A DNA stretch of 64,000 nucleotides, from contig NZ_JBGQOG010000007.1 in assembly GCF_052113705.1 (NCBI RefSeq), forward strand, positions 1 through 64,000. Direction: 5' to 3'. The DNA is from JBGQOG01 sp052113705. GTDB taxonomy: Bacteria; Pseudomonadota; Alphaproteobacteria; Rhodobacterales; Rhodobacteraceae. This document shows, one piece after another, positions 41,631-49,933 of this stretch. Position numbers and translations under genes: made by a program. How positions within the stretch are numbered: position 1 is the first letter of the stretch; every line of letters begins with the position of its first letter. A model generated the notes under the pieces. That model made no database searches. It was not told the DNA's origin and was given only the letters and a program-made list of their open reading frames with translations.

Positions 41631-42473
41631 ATGCACCGGACCCGTCCCTTCGACCACCTGATCCTGATGCTCGGCGCGCTGTTTTTGATGCTGCCGGTCG
41701 TCGTGGCTTTCATGACCTCCACCCATACCGCCGCCGAGATCCACCGCGACGGGCTGACGCTGCTGCCCGGCACCAATTTTGTCGCCACCTATGAAAAGGT
41801 GCTGACGCAAAAGGGCGGCTTTACCGGCCAGATCACCGGTGCGTCGATGCTGATGAACTCGATGATCCTCGGACTTGGCTTTGCGGTGGGCAAGATCGTG
41901 CTGTCGATGATGGCCGCCTATGCCATCGTCTATTTCCGCTTTCGTTTCGCCACCCTCGCCTTCTGGATGATCTTCACCACGCTGCTTTTGCCGCTGGAAG
42001 TGCGGATCATGCCCTCCTATCAGGTGATGTCCGAGCTGGGCCTGTTGAACACCTATACCGGGCTGATCGTGCCCCTGCTGGCCTCGGCCACCGGCACCTT
42101 CTACTTCCGGCAATTCTTCAAATCGGTGCCGGACGAGCTTCTGGAGGCGGCGCGGATCGACGGCGCGGGGCCGGTCAAGTTCTTCTTCGACATCCTGCTG
42201 CCCCTGTCGAAATCCATGATCGCCGCGATGTTCATCATCATGTTCGTCTATGGCTGGAACCAATATCTCTGGCCGATGCTGATGACGACGGAAGAGCGGT
42301 TCTTCACCCTGATGCGCGGCATCAAATCCATCCTGCAAGTGTGGATCGGCGCGCAGATCCCCGATTACAACGAAGCCTTCGCGCTGGCCGTTCTGGCCAT
42401 GCTGCCCCCCGTGATGATCGTCGTCTTCTTCCAGCGCTGGTTCATCAAAGGCCTCACCGAGAGCGACAAGTAA
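41631..42473 (+). CDS. ugpE: Glycerol-3-phosphate-type ABC permease UgpE
   Basis: A 280-residue permease with six helices, six bases after the ugpA stop. The EAA loop is VPDELLEAARIDGAGPVKFFFDILLPLSKS, and the UgpE-type ending MLPPVMIVVFFQRWFIKGLTESDK is intact. The first helix (FDHLILMLGALFLMLPVVVAFM) and the strongly conserved MNSMILGLGFAVGKIVLSMMAAYAI are present. It is the partner of the UgpA product in the inner membrane. Confidence 0.92.
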   Translation: MHRTRPFDHLILMLGALFLMLPVVVAFMTSTHTAAEIHRDGLTLLPGTNFVATYEKVLTQKGGFTGQITGASMLMNSMILGLGFAVGKIVLSMMAAYAIVYFRFRFATLAFWMIFTTLLLPLEVRIMPSYQVMSELGLLNTYTGLIVPLLASATGTFYFRQFFKSVPDELLEAARIDGAGPVKFFFDILLPLSKSMIAAMFIIMFVYGWNQYLWPMLMTTEERFFTLMRGIKSILQVWIGAQIPDYNEAFALAVLAMLPPVMIVVFFQRWFIKGLTESDK

Positions 42474-42482
42474 GGAAATCCC

Positions 42483-43583
42483 ATGGCCTCGATTACCCTC
42501 GAACAGGTCTCGAAAATCTATGCGGGCGACACCCGCGCGGTTGAGGATGTGAACATCACCATCCGCGACGGCGAGTTCATCGTGCTCGTCGGCCCCTCGG
42601 GCTGCGGCAAATCCACCCTTTTGCGGATGATCGCCGGGCTCGAGACCATCTCGGAAGGCGAAGTGCGCATTGGCGAGCGGCGGGTGAATGACCTTGACCC
42701 CGCCGACCGCGACATTGCGATGGTGTTCCAGAACTATGCGCTCTACCCGCATATGTCGGTTTACGACAATCTGGCCTATGGTCTGCGCAACCGCAAAACC
42801 CCGAAATCCGAGATTGAGGCGCGGGTGACCGAGGCCGCGCGGATGCTGGAGCTGCAGCCCTATCTCGACCGCAAGCCCCGCGCCCTCTCGGGCGGGCAGC
42901 GGCAGCGGGTGGCGATGGGCCGGGCCATCGTGCGCAAACCGGCGGTGTTTTTGTTCGATGAGCCCCTCTCGAACCTCGATGCCAAACTGCGCGTCAGCAT
43001 GCGCGGCGAGATCCGCCGTTTGCAGCGGCGTCTGGGCACAACTTCCGTCTATGTGACGCATGACCAGCTGGAGGCGATGACGCTGGCCGACCGGTTGGTG
43101 GTGCTGAACGGTGGCAGGATCGAGCAGATCGGCGCGCCCTTGGAGATTTACCACAAGCCCGCCTCGACCTTTGTGGCGAGTTTCATCGGATCGCCCGCGA
43201 TGAACCTCGTCGATGCGCAGGTGGAAAACGGGCGGCTGCTGTTTGGCGGCTTGTCCACCCCGCTGCGCGGGACGGTGCCGCAGGGCGCGGTAACGCTGGG
43301 CCTGCGCGCCGAAGATCTGGTGCCCGCCGCACCCGGCATGCCCTCCATGCCCTTCCGCCTTGATTTTGTTGAGGAACTGGGCGCGCAACGGCTGGTGCAC
43401 GGCACGGTGGAGGATCAGCCCCTCACCCTCGCACTTCCCGCCGACCTGCCCTATGCCGACCGGATGCAGATCGCGCTGCCGCAGGCCCGGCTGCATCTGT
43501 TTGACACCACAACCGGCCGCCGCCTGCCCGCCAGCGCCGATGTGGCCACCTATGCCGGGGCAGAGCCCGACGTGCTGGCATGA
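42483..43583 (+). CDS. ugpC: Glycerol-3-phosphate-type ABC ATPase UgpC
   Basis: A 366-residue ATPase of the carbohydrate-1 family. The N-terminal domain has Walker A GPSGCGKST, the Q-loop VFQNYALYPHMSVYDN, signature LSGGQRQR, Walker B VFLFDEPLSNLD and the His in VYVTHDQLEAMT. From residue 230 it carries the TOBE regulatory domain (FIGSPAMNLVDAQVENGRL; LGLRAEDL) common to UgpC and MalK. It is separated from ugpE by nine bases and overlaps the next gene by four bases (ATGA). Confidence 0.92.
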   Translation: MASITLEQVSKIYAGDTRAVEDVNITIRDGEFIVLVGPSGCGKSTLLRMIAGLETISEGEVRIGERRVNDLDPADRDIAMVFQNYALYPHMSVYDNLAYGLRNRKTPKSEIEARVTEAARMLELQPYLDRKPRALSGGQRQRVAMGRAIVRKPAVFLFDEPLSNLDAKLRVSMRGEIRRLQRRLGTTSVYVTHDQLEAMTLADRLVVLNGGRIEQIGAPLEIYHKPASTFVASFIGSPAMNLVDAQVENGRLLFGGLSTPLRGTVPQGAVTLGLRAEDLVPAAPGMPSMPFRLDFVEELGAQRLVHGTVEDQPLTLALPADLPYADRMQIALPQARLHLFDTTTGRRLPASADVATYAGAEPDVLA

Positions 43584-44572
43584 TCCGCGAGACTGTTGCC
43601 GAATTGGCGGTGCCAAGCCAGACGGTGCGCGCCGGCGTCGTCGATCTGCCGCGCGAACGCGCGGCGCATGATGCCTATCTGGCCAGCCTGCCGGGGATGA
43701 ACCGCGTCGAGGTCGGCGGCACGGCGGGCGTGGCCCCGCTCGGCTTTCCGCTGACTGTCGCCGCCTGGAACCTTGAGCGTTGCCTCTTCCCCGAGGCCAG
43801 CGCCGAGAAGCTGCGTGTCACCGGGGCGCAGCTGGTGCTGCTCTCCGAGCTGGACAATGGCATGTCGCGCACCGCACAGCGGCACCCCACGGCAGAGATG
43901 GCCGCGATGCTTGGGATGGCCTATGCTTACGGCGTTGAGTTTCTGGAGCTCGGCCTCGGCTCTGACACCGAGCGGGAATTTTGCCGCGATCCGCAAAACG
44001 CGCGTGGTTTTCACGGCAATGCGCTGATGGCCGCGACCGCCCTCGCGCAGCCCTTCATGCTGCGGTTGCCGGGCGAGCGGGTCTGGTTCGCCACCGCCAC
44101 CGACCAGCCGCGTCTGGGCGAGCGGATGGCGATGGGGGCGGTGATTGCCACCACCTCGGGGCCCTTTGTCGCCATCTCCACCCATCTCGAAAGCGTGGCG
44201 GACAGCGCCTATCGCGCCGCCCAGATGCGGCACATCATCGACCGGGTCGAGGCGGCCTTTCCCGGCCTGCCGATCCTGATCGGCGGCGATCTGAACACCG
44301 GCAACAATCCCGGCGGCCATCACGCGACGGAAGCTTTGTTCCCCGACTCCATCGCGCGCGGCTTTACCGTCCACGGCGGGCCGGAGATGCAGATGACCAC
44401 CCGCCCCAGCCTGATCACCCGCTGGCCCGAGCGGGCGATGAAGCTCGACTGGTTCCTCTCCCGCGGGCTGGAAGTGGCGACCAGCGCGATCATCCCCTCG
44501 ACGGACCCGGAGGGCCGGGTGCTCTCGGATCATGATCTGATCACCTGCACCATCACCGGCTTTTCGGCCTGA
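43580..44572 (+). CDS. Endonuclease/exonuclease/phosphatase (EEP)-family hydrolase
   Basis: A 330-residue cytoplasmic protein of the Mg2+-dependent EEP fold. The metal and catalytic motifs are visible in order: AAWNLE (about residue 60), LLSELDNG, STHLES, GGDLNT, the hydrolase triad part MKLDWFLSRGL, and VLSDHDLI at the C-terminus. The family includes phosphodiesterases, sphingomyelinases, inositol phosphatases and nucleases. It overlaps ugpC by four bases and occupies the place where ugpQ (a glycerophosphodiester phosphodiesterase of a different fold) is often found. I therefore infer that it hydrolyses an imported glycerophosphodiester or related phospho-ester. No enzyme test supports this yet. 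A nuclease role is less likely given the operon. Confidence 0.8.
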   Translation: MIRETVAELAVPSQTVRAGVVDLPRERAAHDAYLASLPGMNRVEVGGTAGVAPLGFPLTVAAWNLERCLFPEASAEKLRVTGAQLVLLSELDNGMSRTAQRHPTAEMAAMLGMAYAYGVEFLELGLGSDTEREFCRDPQNARGFHGNALMAATALAQPFMLRLPGERVWFATATDQPRLGERMAMGAVIATTSGPFVAISTHLESVADSAYRAAQMRHIIDRVEAAFPGLPILIGGDLNTGNNPGGHHATEALFPDSIARGFTVHGGPEMQMTTRPSLITRWPERAMKLDWFLSRGLEVATSAIIPSTDPEGRVLSDHDLITCTITGFSA

Positions 44573-44590
44573 AGCCGCCCTCCGGACATG

Positions 44591-44618
44591 AAAACGGCCC
44601 CCGGTTGGGGGCCGTTTT
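44591..44618. terminator. Bidirectional terminator between the ugp operon and preA
   Basis: AAAACGGCCCCC and its exact complement flank a GGTT loop. It lies between convergent genes and has A/T ends on both strands. Confidence 0.85.
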
Positions 44619-44638
44619 GCTGATCTCACCGCAAGGGA

Positions 44639-45940
44639 TTATTCCGCCGCCTGCGAACTGGGATTGTTCGGATGCTGCGTCCAGTTGGCATAGGGCACCA
44701 CGGTCTTGCCCGTGCGCGGGTCGGTGGCACCCAACGGCAGCTCCTTCATCGTGATGCAGCTTTCCACCGGGCAGACATCGACGCAGAGGTTGCAGGCCAC
44801 GCATTCCTCATCCTTCACGGTGAAGGTGCGGTCCTCCGACATGGCGATGGCCTGATGGCTCGTGTCCTCACAGGCGGCATAGCAGCGGCCGCATTTGATG
44901 CAATCATCCTGATTGATCACCGCTTTGGTGACATAGTTCAGGTTGAGATATTGCCAGTCGGTGACATTGGGCACCGCGCGGCCCACCAGCTCGGCGGTAT
45001 CGGTAAAGCCCTTTTTGTCCATGTAATCCGACAGGCCCGAGATCATCTCCTGCACGACCTTGAAGCCATAGGTCATCGCGGCGGTGCAGACCTGCACATT
45101 GCCCGCGCCGAGCGCCATGAACTCTGCCGCATCGCGCCAGGTGGTGACGCCGCCGATGCCCGAGATCGGGATGCCGCGGGTTTCGGCCGAGCGGGCAATT
45201 TCCGCCACCATGTTCAGCGCGATCGGTTTCACCGCCGGGCCGCAATAGCCGCCATGCGTGCCCTTGCCGTCAATCGTCGGCTCCGGCGCGAAGAGGTCGA
45301 GATCGACCGAGGTGATCGAGTTGATCGTGTTGATCAGGCTGACCGCATCCGCCCCGCCGCGTTTCGCCGCCTCGGCCGGTTTGCGCACATCGGTGATGTT
45401 CGGCGTCAGCTTGACGATGCAGGGCATCCGGCTGTGCTTTTTCACCCAGCGGGTGACCATCTCGATATATTCCGGCACCTGCCCCACGGCCGAGCCCATG
45501 CCGCGCTCGGCCATGCCATGCGGGCAGCCAAAGTTCAGCTCAACCCCATCCGCCTCGGTGTCCTCGATGCGGGACAGGATGTCTTTCCAGCTGTCCTCAT
45601 CGCAGGGCACCATCAGACTGATGATCAGCGCGCGGTCCTTGTAATCGCGCTTGACCGATTTGATCTCGCGCAGGTTCACCTCCAGCGGGCGGTCGGTGAT
45701 CAGCTCGATGTTGTTGAGGCCCAGCAGGCGGCGGTCGGCGCCATGGATCACGCCATAGCGCGGGCCGTTGACGTTGACGACCGGCGGGCCTTCCATGCCC
45801 AGCGTCTTCCAGACCACGCCGCCCCAGCCCGCCTCATAGGCGCGGCGGACGTTGTATTCCTTGTCGGTCGGCGGCGCCGAGGCCAGCCAGAACGGGTTGG
45901 GGGATTTGATCCCGATGAAAGTCGAGGTGAGATCAGCCAT
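44639..45940 (-). CDS. preA: NAD-dependent dihydropyrimidine dehydrogenase subunit PreA
   Basis: A 433-residue protein that reduces uracil or thymine to the 5,6-dihydro form with electrons from PreT. The TIM-barrel flavin domain (residues 1-330) matches dihydropyrimidine dehydrogenase: SPNPFWLASAPPTDKEYNVRRAYEAGWGGVVWKTLG, ELNFGCPHGMAERGMGSAVGQ with the catalytic Cys, and GIGGVTTWRDAAEFM. The C-terminal part carries two 4Fe-4S ferredoxin motifs, CIKCGRCYAAC and CVACNLCVDVCP. It follows preT by one base on the minus strand, giving a PreTA heteromer. Its product is the substrate of the dihydropyrimidinase gene about 9 kb away. Confidence 0.94.
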   Translation of the reverse strand: MADLTSTFIGIKSPNPFWLASAPPTDKEYNVRRAYEAGWGGVVWKTLGMEGPPVVNVNGPRYGVIHGADRRLLGLNNIELITDRPLEVNLREIKSVKRDYKDRALIISLMVPCDEDSWKDILSRIEDTEADGVELNFGCPHGMAERGMGSAVGQVPEYIEMVTRWVKKHSRMPCIVKLTPNITDVRKPAEAAKRGGADAVSLINTINSITSVDLDLFAPEPTIDGKGTHGGYCGPAVKPIALNMVAEIARSAETRGIPISGIGGVTTWRDAAEFMALGAGNVQVCTAAMTYGFKVVQEMISGLSDYMDKKGFTDTAELVGRAVPNVTDWQYLNLNYVTKAVINQDDCIKCGRCYAACEDTSHQAIAMSEDRTFTVKDEECVACNLCVDVCPVESCITMKELPLGATDPRTGKTVVPYANWTQHPNNPSSQAAE

Positions 45941-45941
45941 A

Positions 45942-47279
45942 TCAGGCCCCCATCAAAGCAAGGTGGATGTCTTCGGCGGCGTCGCGGCCCTCGGCCACGG
46001 CCGTCACGGTGAGGTCATCGCCCCCGGCGGCACAGTCGCCCCCGGCCCAGACCCCGGCCAGATTGGTGCGCCCGGCCCCGGTCACCGCGATCTTGCGGCC
46101 CGCGAGGGTGAGGCCCTCGGGCGCGCCCTCCAGCGCCTGACCGATGGCGGTAAAGCATTGATCTGCCTTGAGGCGGAAGGTCTCTGCCGTCAGCTCAAGC
46201 CCCTTGACGCCTGCGCGGGTATAGGCAAATTCCACCTCGCGCACTGCGCCATTGCCATGCACGGCCACCGGGGCGGCATTGGCGATGATCCGCACGCCAT
46301 TGGCCAGCGCATGGTCCTGCTCAACCCGGCTCGCAGGCATCTGCGCCTGCGCGCGGCGGTAGACGATGCTGACGTTTTCCGCGCCAAGGAGTTTCGACTG
46401 CACCGCGGCATCCACCGCCGTCATGCCGCCGCCGATCACCACCACATCGCGGCCCACCGGCAAGGTCGCCAGATCGCGCGCCTGCCGCAGATCGGCGATG
46501 AAATCGGTGGCGGGGATCACCTGATCCTTGTCGTCGCCCGGCAGACCCAGAGCATTCACGCCCGCGAGACCAATGGCGAGGAAGACCGCGTCATAGTCCG
46601 CCGACAGCCCCTTCAGCGTGATACCCACCCCCAGCGCCATCCCGGTTTTCACCGTGATGCCGCCGATTTGCAGCAGCCAATCCACCTCTTTTTGCGCGAA
46701 ACCATCCACGGCCTTGTAGGAGGCGATGCCATATTCGTTCAGCCCCCCCGCCTTGGCGCGGGCGTCATAGATGGTGACGTCATGGCCCTTCATCGCCAGC
46801 CGATGCGCCGCCGAGAGACCCGCCGGGCCCGCGCCCACCACCGCGACCCGCTTGCCCGTCGCCGCGGCGCGGGTGAAGGGATGCGCGTTCTTTGCCATCA
46901 AGGTATCGGTCGCGTAGCGCTGCAACGCGCCAATCTCGACCGGTTTTCCCTCGGCGGTTTCGCGCACACAAGAGCCTTCGCAGAGGTTCTCGGTCGGGCA
47001 GACCCGGGCGCAGATTCCGCCCAGCACGTTTTGCGAAAAGATGGTCTTGGCCGCTGCTTCGGGCGTGCCTGTCGAGATCTGCCGGATGAACAGCGGGATG
47101 TCGATCGAGGTGGGACAGGCGGTGATGCAGGGCGCATCATGGCAGAAGTAGCAGCGATCCGCCGCAACCCGTGCTTCATGCCCGTCCAGCGGCGGCGCCA
47201 CATCGGTGAAATTCGCGGCATAGTCTTCGGATGAAAGCCGTCCGGGCACGACACCCGGCGACAGCTGGCTATTGGTCAC
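45942..47279 (-). CDS. preT: NAD-dependent dihydropyrimidine dehydrogenase subunit PreT
   Basis: A 445-residue flavin and iron-sulfur subunit that passes electrons from NAD(P)H to PreA. The N-terminal domain holds the clustered Cys motifs CYFCHDAPC, ACPTSIDIPLFI, GGICARVCP and CEGSC typical of glutamate-synthase small-subunit relatives. The first dinucleotide fold is VAVVGAGPAGLSAAHRLAM, and the second is VVVIGGGMTAVDAAVQSKLLG. The end contains AVTGAGRTNLAGVWAGGDC. It is the first gene of the preTA pair and diverges from the acetyl-CoA carboxylase genes over a 311-base region that contains an A/T-rich palindrome. Confidence 0.93.
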   Translation of the reverse strand: MTNSQLSPGVVPGRLSSEDYAANFTDVAPPLDGHEARVAADRCYFCHDAPCITACPTSIDIPLFIRQISTGTPEAAAKTIFSQNVLGGICARVCPTENLCEGSCVRETAEGKPVEIGALQRYATDTLMAKNAHPFTRAAATGKRVAVVGAGPAGLSAAHRLAMKGHDVTIYDARAKAGGLNEYGIASYKAVDGFAQKEVDWLLQIGGITVKTGMALGVGITLKGLSADYDAVFLAIGLAGVNALGLPGDDKDQVIPATDFIADLRQARDLATLPVGRDVVVIGGGMTAVDAAVQSKLLGAENVSIVYRRAQAQMPASRVEQDHALANGVRIIANAAPVAVHGNGAVREVEFAYTRAGVKGLELTAETFRLKADQCFTAIGQALEGAPEGLTLAGRKIAVTGAGRTNLAGVWAGGDCAAGGDDLTVTAVAEGRDAAEDIHLALMGA

Positions 47280-47590
47280 GGCGGACCTCCCTGGCTTGCT
47301 TTATTTTGACCCACGCTGCCACAGCCAGAAATTTTATCAAGTGGTAAAATTCTCCGCGCCGCAGCATCCGGGCCCGACGCTCAGGACTGAGGCATTTGCA
47401 GGTGCCATCGCCCAAATAAGCGCCAGTCCCCGCATTCCGACCCGCGGCGCGGGCCATGCCCCGGCACCCGGCCCGGCGTAACTCACGGCTTTCCCTGCCC
47501 GTCCCAGTCGCGTATAAGCCTGCGAATACTGGCGCAGCCCGCGCCGAACGGGCCACGAAGACCCTGAACGCCAAGTTTCTTGAGGACGGC
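47280..47590. other. Divergent promoter region between preT and accB
   Basis: About 311 bases without a gene. The A/T-rich palindrome at 47331-47350 is reported separately. GAGGAC precedes the accB ATG. Confidence 0.5.
47331..47350. promoter_or_regulatory. A/T-rich palindrome upstream of preT, candidate operator
   Basis: ATTTTATCAAGTGGTAAAAT is a 20-bp imperfect palindrome in which 8 of 10 arm positions pair. It lies 52 bases before the preT start, in an otherwise GC-rich region. It does not match the RutR consensus, so another regulator (for example GntR or TetR type) would be involved. Confidence 0.5.
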
Positions 47591-48091
47591 ATGACCAAAC
47601 ACACCCACGAAAACGACGTAGCCTTTATTCAGGCGCTGGCCGAGCTTCTGAACAAGAACGACCTGACCGAGCTTTCGGTGATGCGCGAATATGGCGAAGA
47701 CGACAGCCTGGAAGTGCGCGTTGTCAAACAATCGACCGTTGTGGCCGCCCCCGCCGCCCCGGTGACCTATGCCGCCGCCCCGGCTGCGGCCCCGGCCGCC
47801 GCCGCAGCAGCCCCCGCTGCCGCTCCGGCCGCCGCACATGATGATCCTGCAAGCCATCCGGGTGTTGTGCCCTCGCCGATGGTCGGCACTGCCTATATGG
47901 CCGCCGAACCGGGTGCCACGCCCTTCGTGACCCTGGGCGCCGTGGTCAAGGAAGGCCAGACGCTGATGATCATCGAAGCGATGAAAACCATGAACCACAT
48001 CCCGGCGCCGAAATCCGGCACCGTCAAGCGCATCATGGTCGATGACGGCACGCCGGTGGAATACGGCTCGCCCCTGATGATCATCGAGTGA
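47591..48091 (+). CDS. accB: Biotin carboxyl carrier protein of acetyl-CoA carboxylase
   Basis: A 166-residue subunit that carries the biotin used in the first step of fatty acid synthesis. The N-terminal region is typical of AccB (FIQALAELLNKNDLTELSVMR). An Ala/Pro linker follows, then the biotinyl domain with Lys132 in EAMKTMNHI. The ATG at 47591 follows GAGGACGGC. The longer frame upstream is low-complexity and not conserved-looking. It is followed after seven bases by accC. Confidence 0.95.
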   Translation: MTKHTHENDVAFIQALAELLNKNDLTELSVMREYGEDDSLEVRVVKQSTVVAAPAAPVTYAAAPAAAPAAAAAAPAAAPAAAHDDPASHPGVVPSPMVGTAYMAAEPGATPFVTLGAVVKEGQTLMIIEAMKTMNHIPAPKSGTVKRIMVDDGTPVEYGSPLMIIE

Positions 48092-48098
48092 GGCGCGC

Positions 48099-49448
48099 AT
48101 GTTTTCCAAAATCCTGATCGCCAACCGCGGCGAGATCGCGCTGCGCGTGATCCGGGCCTGCCAGGAAATGGGCATCGCCACGGTCGCGGTGCATTCCACG
48201 GCAGATTCGGATGCGATGCATGTGCGCATGGCCGATGAGTCGGTCTGCATCGGCCCGAATTCCTCGACCGAGAGCTATCTCTCGGTGCCGCGCATCATCG
48301 CGGCCTGCGAGATCACCGGTGCCGAGGCCGTGCATCCGGGCTATGGCTTCCTGTCGGAAAATGCCGCGTTCAGCCAGACTTTGGCCGACCACGGTATCGC
48401 CTTCATCGGGCCGACGGCGGAAACCATCCGCATCATGGGCGACAAGATCACCGCCAAGGACACGATGAAAAAGCTGGGCGTGCCCTGCGTGCCGGGCTCG
48501 GCAGGTGGCGTGCCGGACTATGAAATCGCGCTGAAGGTTGCCAATGAGATCGGCTATCCGATCATCATCAAGGCCACCGCAGGCGGCGGCGGGCGCGGCA
48601 TGAAAGTGGCGCAGAACGATGCCGAGCTGGAAGTGGCCTTCCGCACCGCACGTTCTGAGGCCAAGGCTGCCTTTGGCAATGACGAGGTCTATATGGAGAA
48701 ATATCTCCAGCGGCCGCGTCACATTGAAATTCAGGTGTTTGGCGATGGCAAAGGCCGCGCCGTGCATCTGGGCGAGCGGGATTGTTCCTTGCAGCGCCGC
48801 CACCAGAAAGTGTTTGAAGAGGCCCCTGGCCCGATCATCACCCCCGAACAGCGGGCGCGGATCGGCAAGGTTTGTGCCGATGCGGTGGGGGCAATCAACT
48901 ACATCGGCGCCGGCACGATCGAATTCCTGTTTGAGGATGGCGAGTTCTATTTCATCGAGATGAACACCCGTTTGCAGGTGGAACATCCGGTGACCGAGGC
49001 CATCTTTGGCGTCGACCTCGTGCGCGAGCAGATCCGGGTGGCCGCAGGGCTGCCGATGGATTTCGTGCAGGAAGATCTCAAGATCAACGGCCATGCCATT
49101 GAAGTGCGGATCAACGCCGAAAAGCTGCCGAACTTCTCGCCCTGCCCCGGCAAGATCACCCAGTATCATGCACCGGGTGGTCTGGGCGTGCGGATGGACA
49201 GCGCGCTCTATGACGGCTACAAGATCCCGCCCTATTACGACAGCCTGATCGGCAAGCTCATCGTGCATGGCCGCGACCGGCCCGAGGCGCTGGCGCGTCT
49301 CAACCGCGCTTTGGGCGAGATGATCATCGACGGCGTCGAGACCACAGCGCCGCTGTTCCACGCGCTGCTGGAAGAGCCGGACATCCAATCGGGCAATTAC
49401 TCCATTCATTGGCTGGAGAAATGGCTCGCGGCCAAATTCGGCGGCTGA
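48099..49448 (+). CDS. accC: Biotin carboxylase subunit of acetyl-CoA carboxylase
   Basis: A 449-residue ATP-grasp enzyme that carboxylates AccB-bound biotin. Motifs: the biotin carboxylase start KILIANRGEIALRVIRAC, EAVHPGYGFLSENAAF, the Gly-rich ATP loop KATAGGGGRGMK, RDCSLQRRHQKVFEEAP and the catalytic-site EMNTRLQVEHPVTEA. The length matches E. coli AccC (449). A terminator follows directly. Confidence 0.97.
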   Translation: MFSKILIANRGEIALRVIRACQEMGIATVAVHSTADSDAMHVRMADESVCIGPNSSTESYLSVPRIIAACEITGAEAVHPGYGFLSENAAFSQTLADHGIAFIGPTAETIRIMGDKITAKDTMKKLGVPCVPGSAGGVPDYEIALKVANEIGYPIIIKATAGGGGRGMKVAQNDAELEVAFRTARSEAKAAFGNDEVYMEKYLQRPRHIEIQVFGDGKGRAVHLGERDCSLQRRHQKVFEEAPGPIITPEQRARIGKVCADAVGAINYIGAGTIEFLFEDGEFYFIEMNTRLQVEHPVTEAIFGVDLVREQIRVAAGLPMDFVQEDLKINGHAIEVRINAEKLPNFSPCPGKITQYHAPGGLGVRMDSALYDGYKIPPYYDSLIGKLIVHGRDRPEALARLNRALGEMIIDGVETTAPLFHALLEEPDIQSGNYSIHWLEKWLAAKFGG

Positions 49449-49468
49449 GGCGTCGGAGAGCCAACAGG

Positions 49469-49497
49469 AACGCCCGGTCCGTTGCGGCCGGGCGTTT
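49469..49497 (+). terminator. Terminator of accBC
   Basis: AACGCCCGG and its complement enclose an 11-base loop and are followed by TTTTCTTT, 21 bases after the accC stop. Confidence 0.85.
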
Positions 49498-49607
49498 TCT
49501 TTGCGAAATGGCCCCCGGCGGGCGCGCGACCCCTCTGGCGTCGGCGCGCGGCTGGGGACAGAATGATGACATGAGCGCCCCCGGGCGCGCGAACTGAGGG
49601 TTTCAGG

Positions 49608-49775
49608 ATGGATTACGGTAAATCGGGCAATCCGGCGCTGCGGAAAAAAGCGCCGCGCCACAATGAGCACAACGCCAAGGGGACGGACAAGAACCCCTAT
49701 GGCACGCAGGAAACCAAGGCCGAGCTGCTGGCCCGCATGAAAGCAGCCGCCGAGGCCAAGAAGAACCAGGGCTGA
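49608..49775 (+). CDS. Small conserved hypothetical protein, 55 residues
   Basis: A short, very hydrophilic protein, MDYGKSGNPALRKKAPRHNE at its start and ARMKAAAEAKKNQG at its end, with 20 Lys/Arg/His residues. It lies between the accC terminator and a convergent terminator, so it is its own unit. The pattern looks like small basic stress-type or nucleic-acid-binding proteins of Rhodobacterales, but I cannot name the family. The start has TTTCAGG close upstream, a weak but usable binding site. Confidence 0.6.
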   Translation: MDYGKSGNPALRKKAPRHNEHNAKGTDKNPYGTQETKAELLARMKAAAEAKKNQG

Positions 49776-49840
49776 GCCCGCGCGGCCGCCCGCGCCGGAC
49801 CCCGGCAGGGGCACAGAATGCGGGAAACGCTTTGAGACGC

Positions 49841-49871
49841 AAAAGGGCCGCCGTGCACAGGTGGCCCTTTT
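49841..49871. terminator. Bidirectional terminator between the 55-residue gene and the methyltransferase
   Basis: AAAAGGGCC and GGCCCTTTT flank an inner part that continues pairing as CC/GG. The genes on the two sides converge on it. Confidence 0.75.
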
Positions 49872-49933
49872 CACGTCCGCCCTGCCCCCCGTCAGCCGCA
49901 CCACGTTTCAGCCTGCGGGCGGGCCCGTGCCGC

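Noticed and set aside
41544..43616. Minus-strand frame of 690 codons opposite ugpE and ugpC
   Set aside because: It is an antisense shadow rich in His, Gln and Gly with no recognisable domain. The plus-strand genes are unambiguous.
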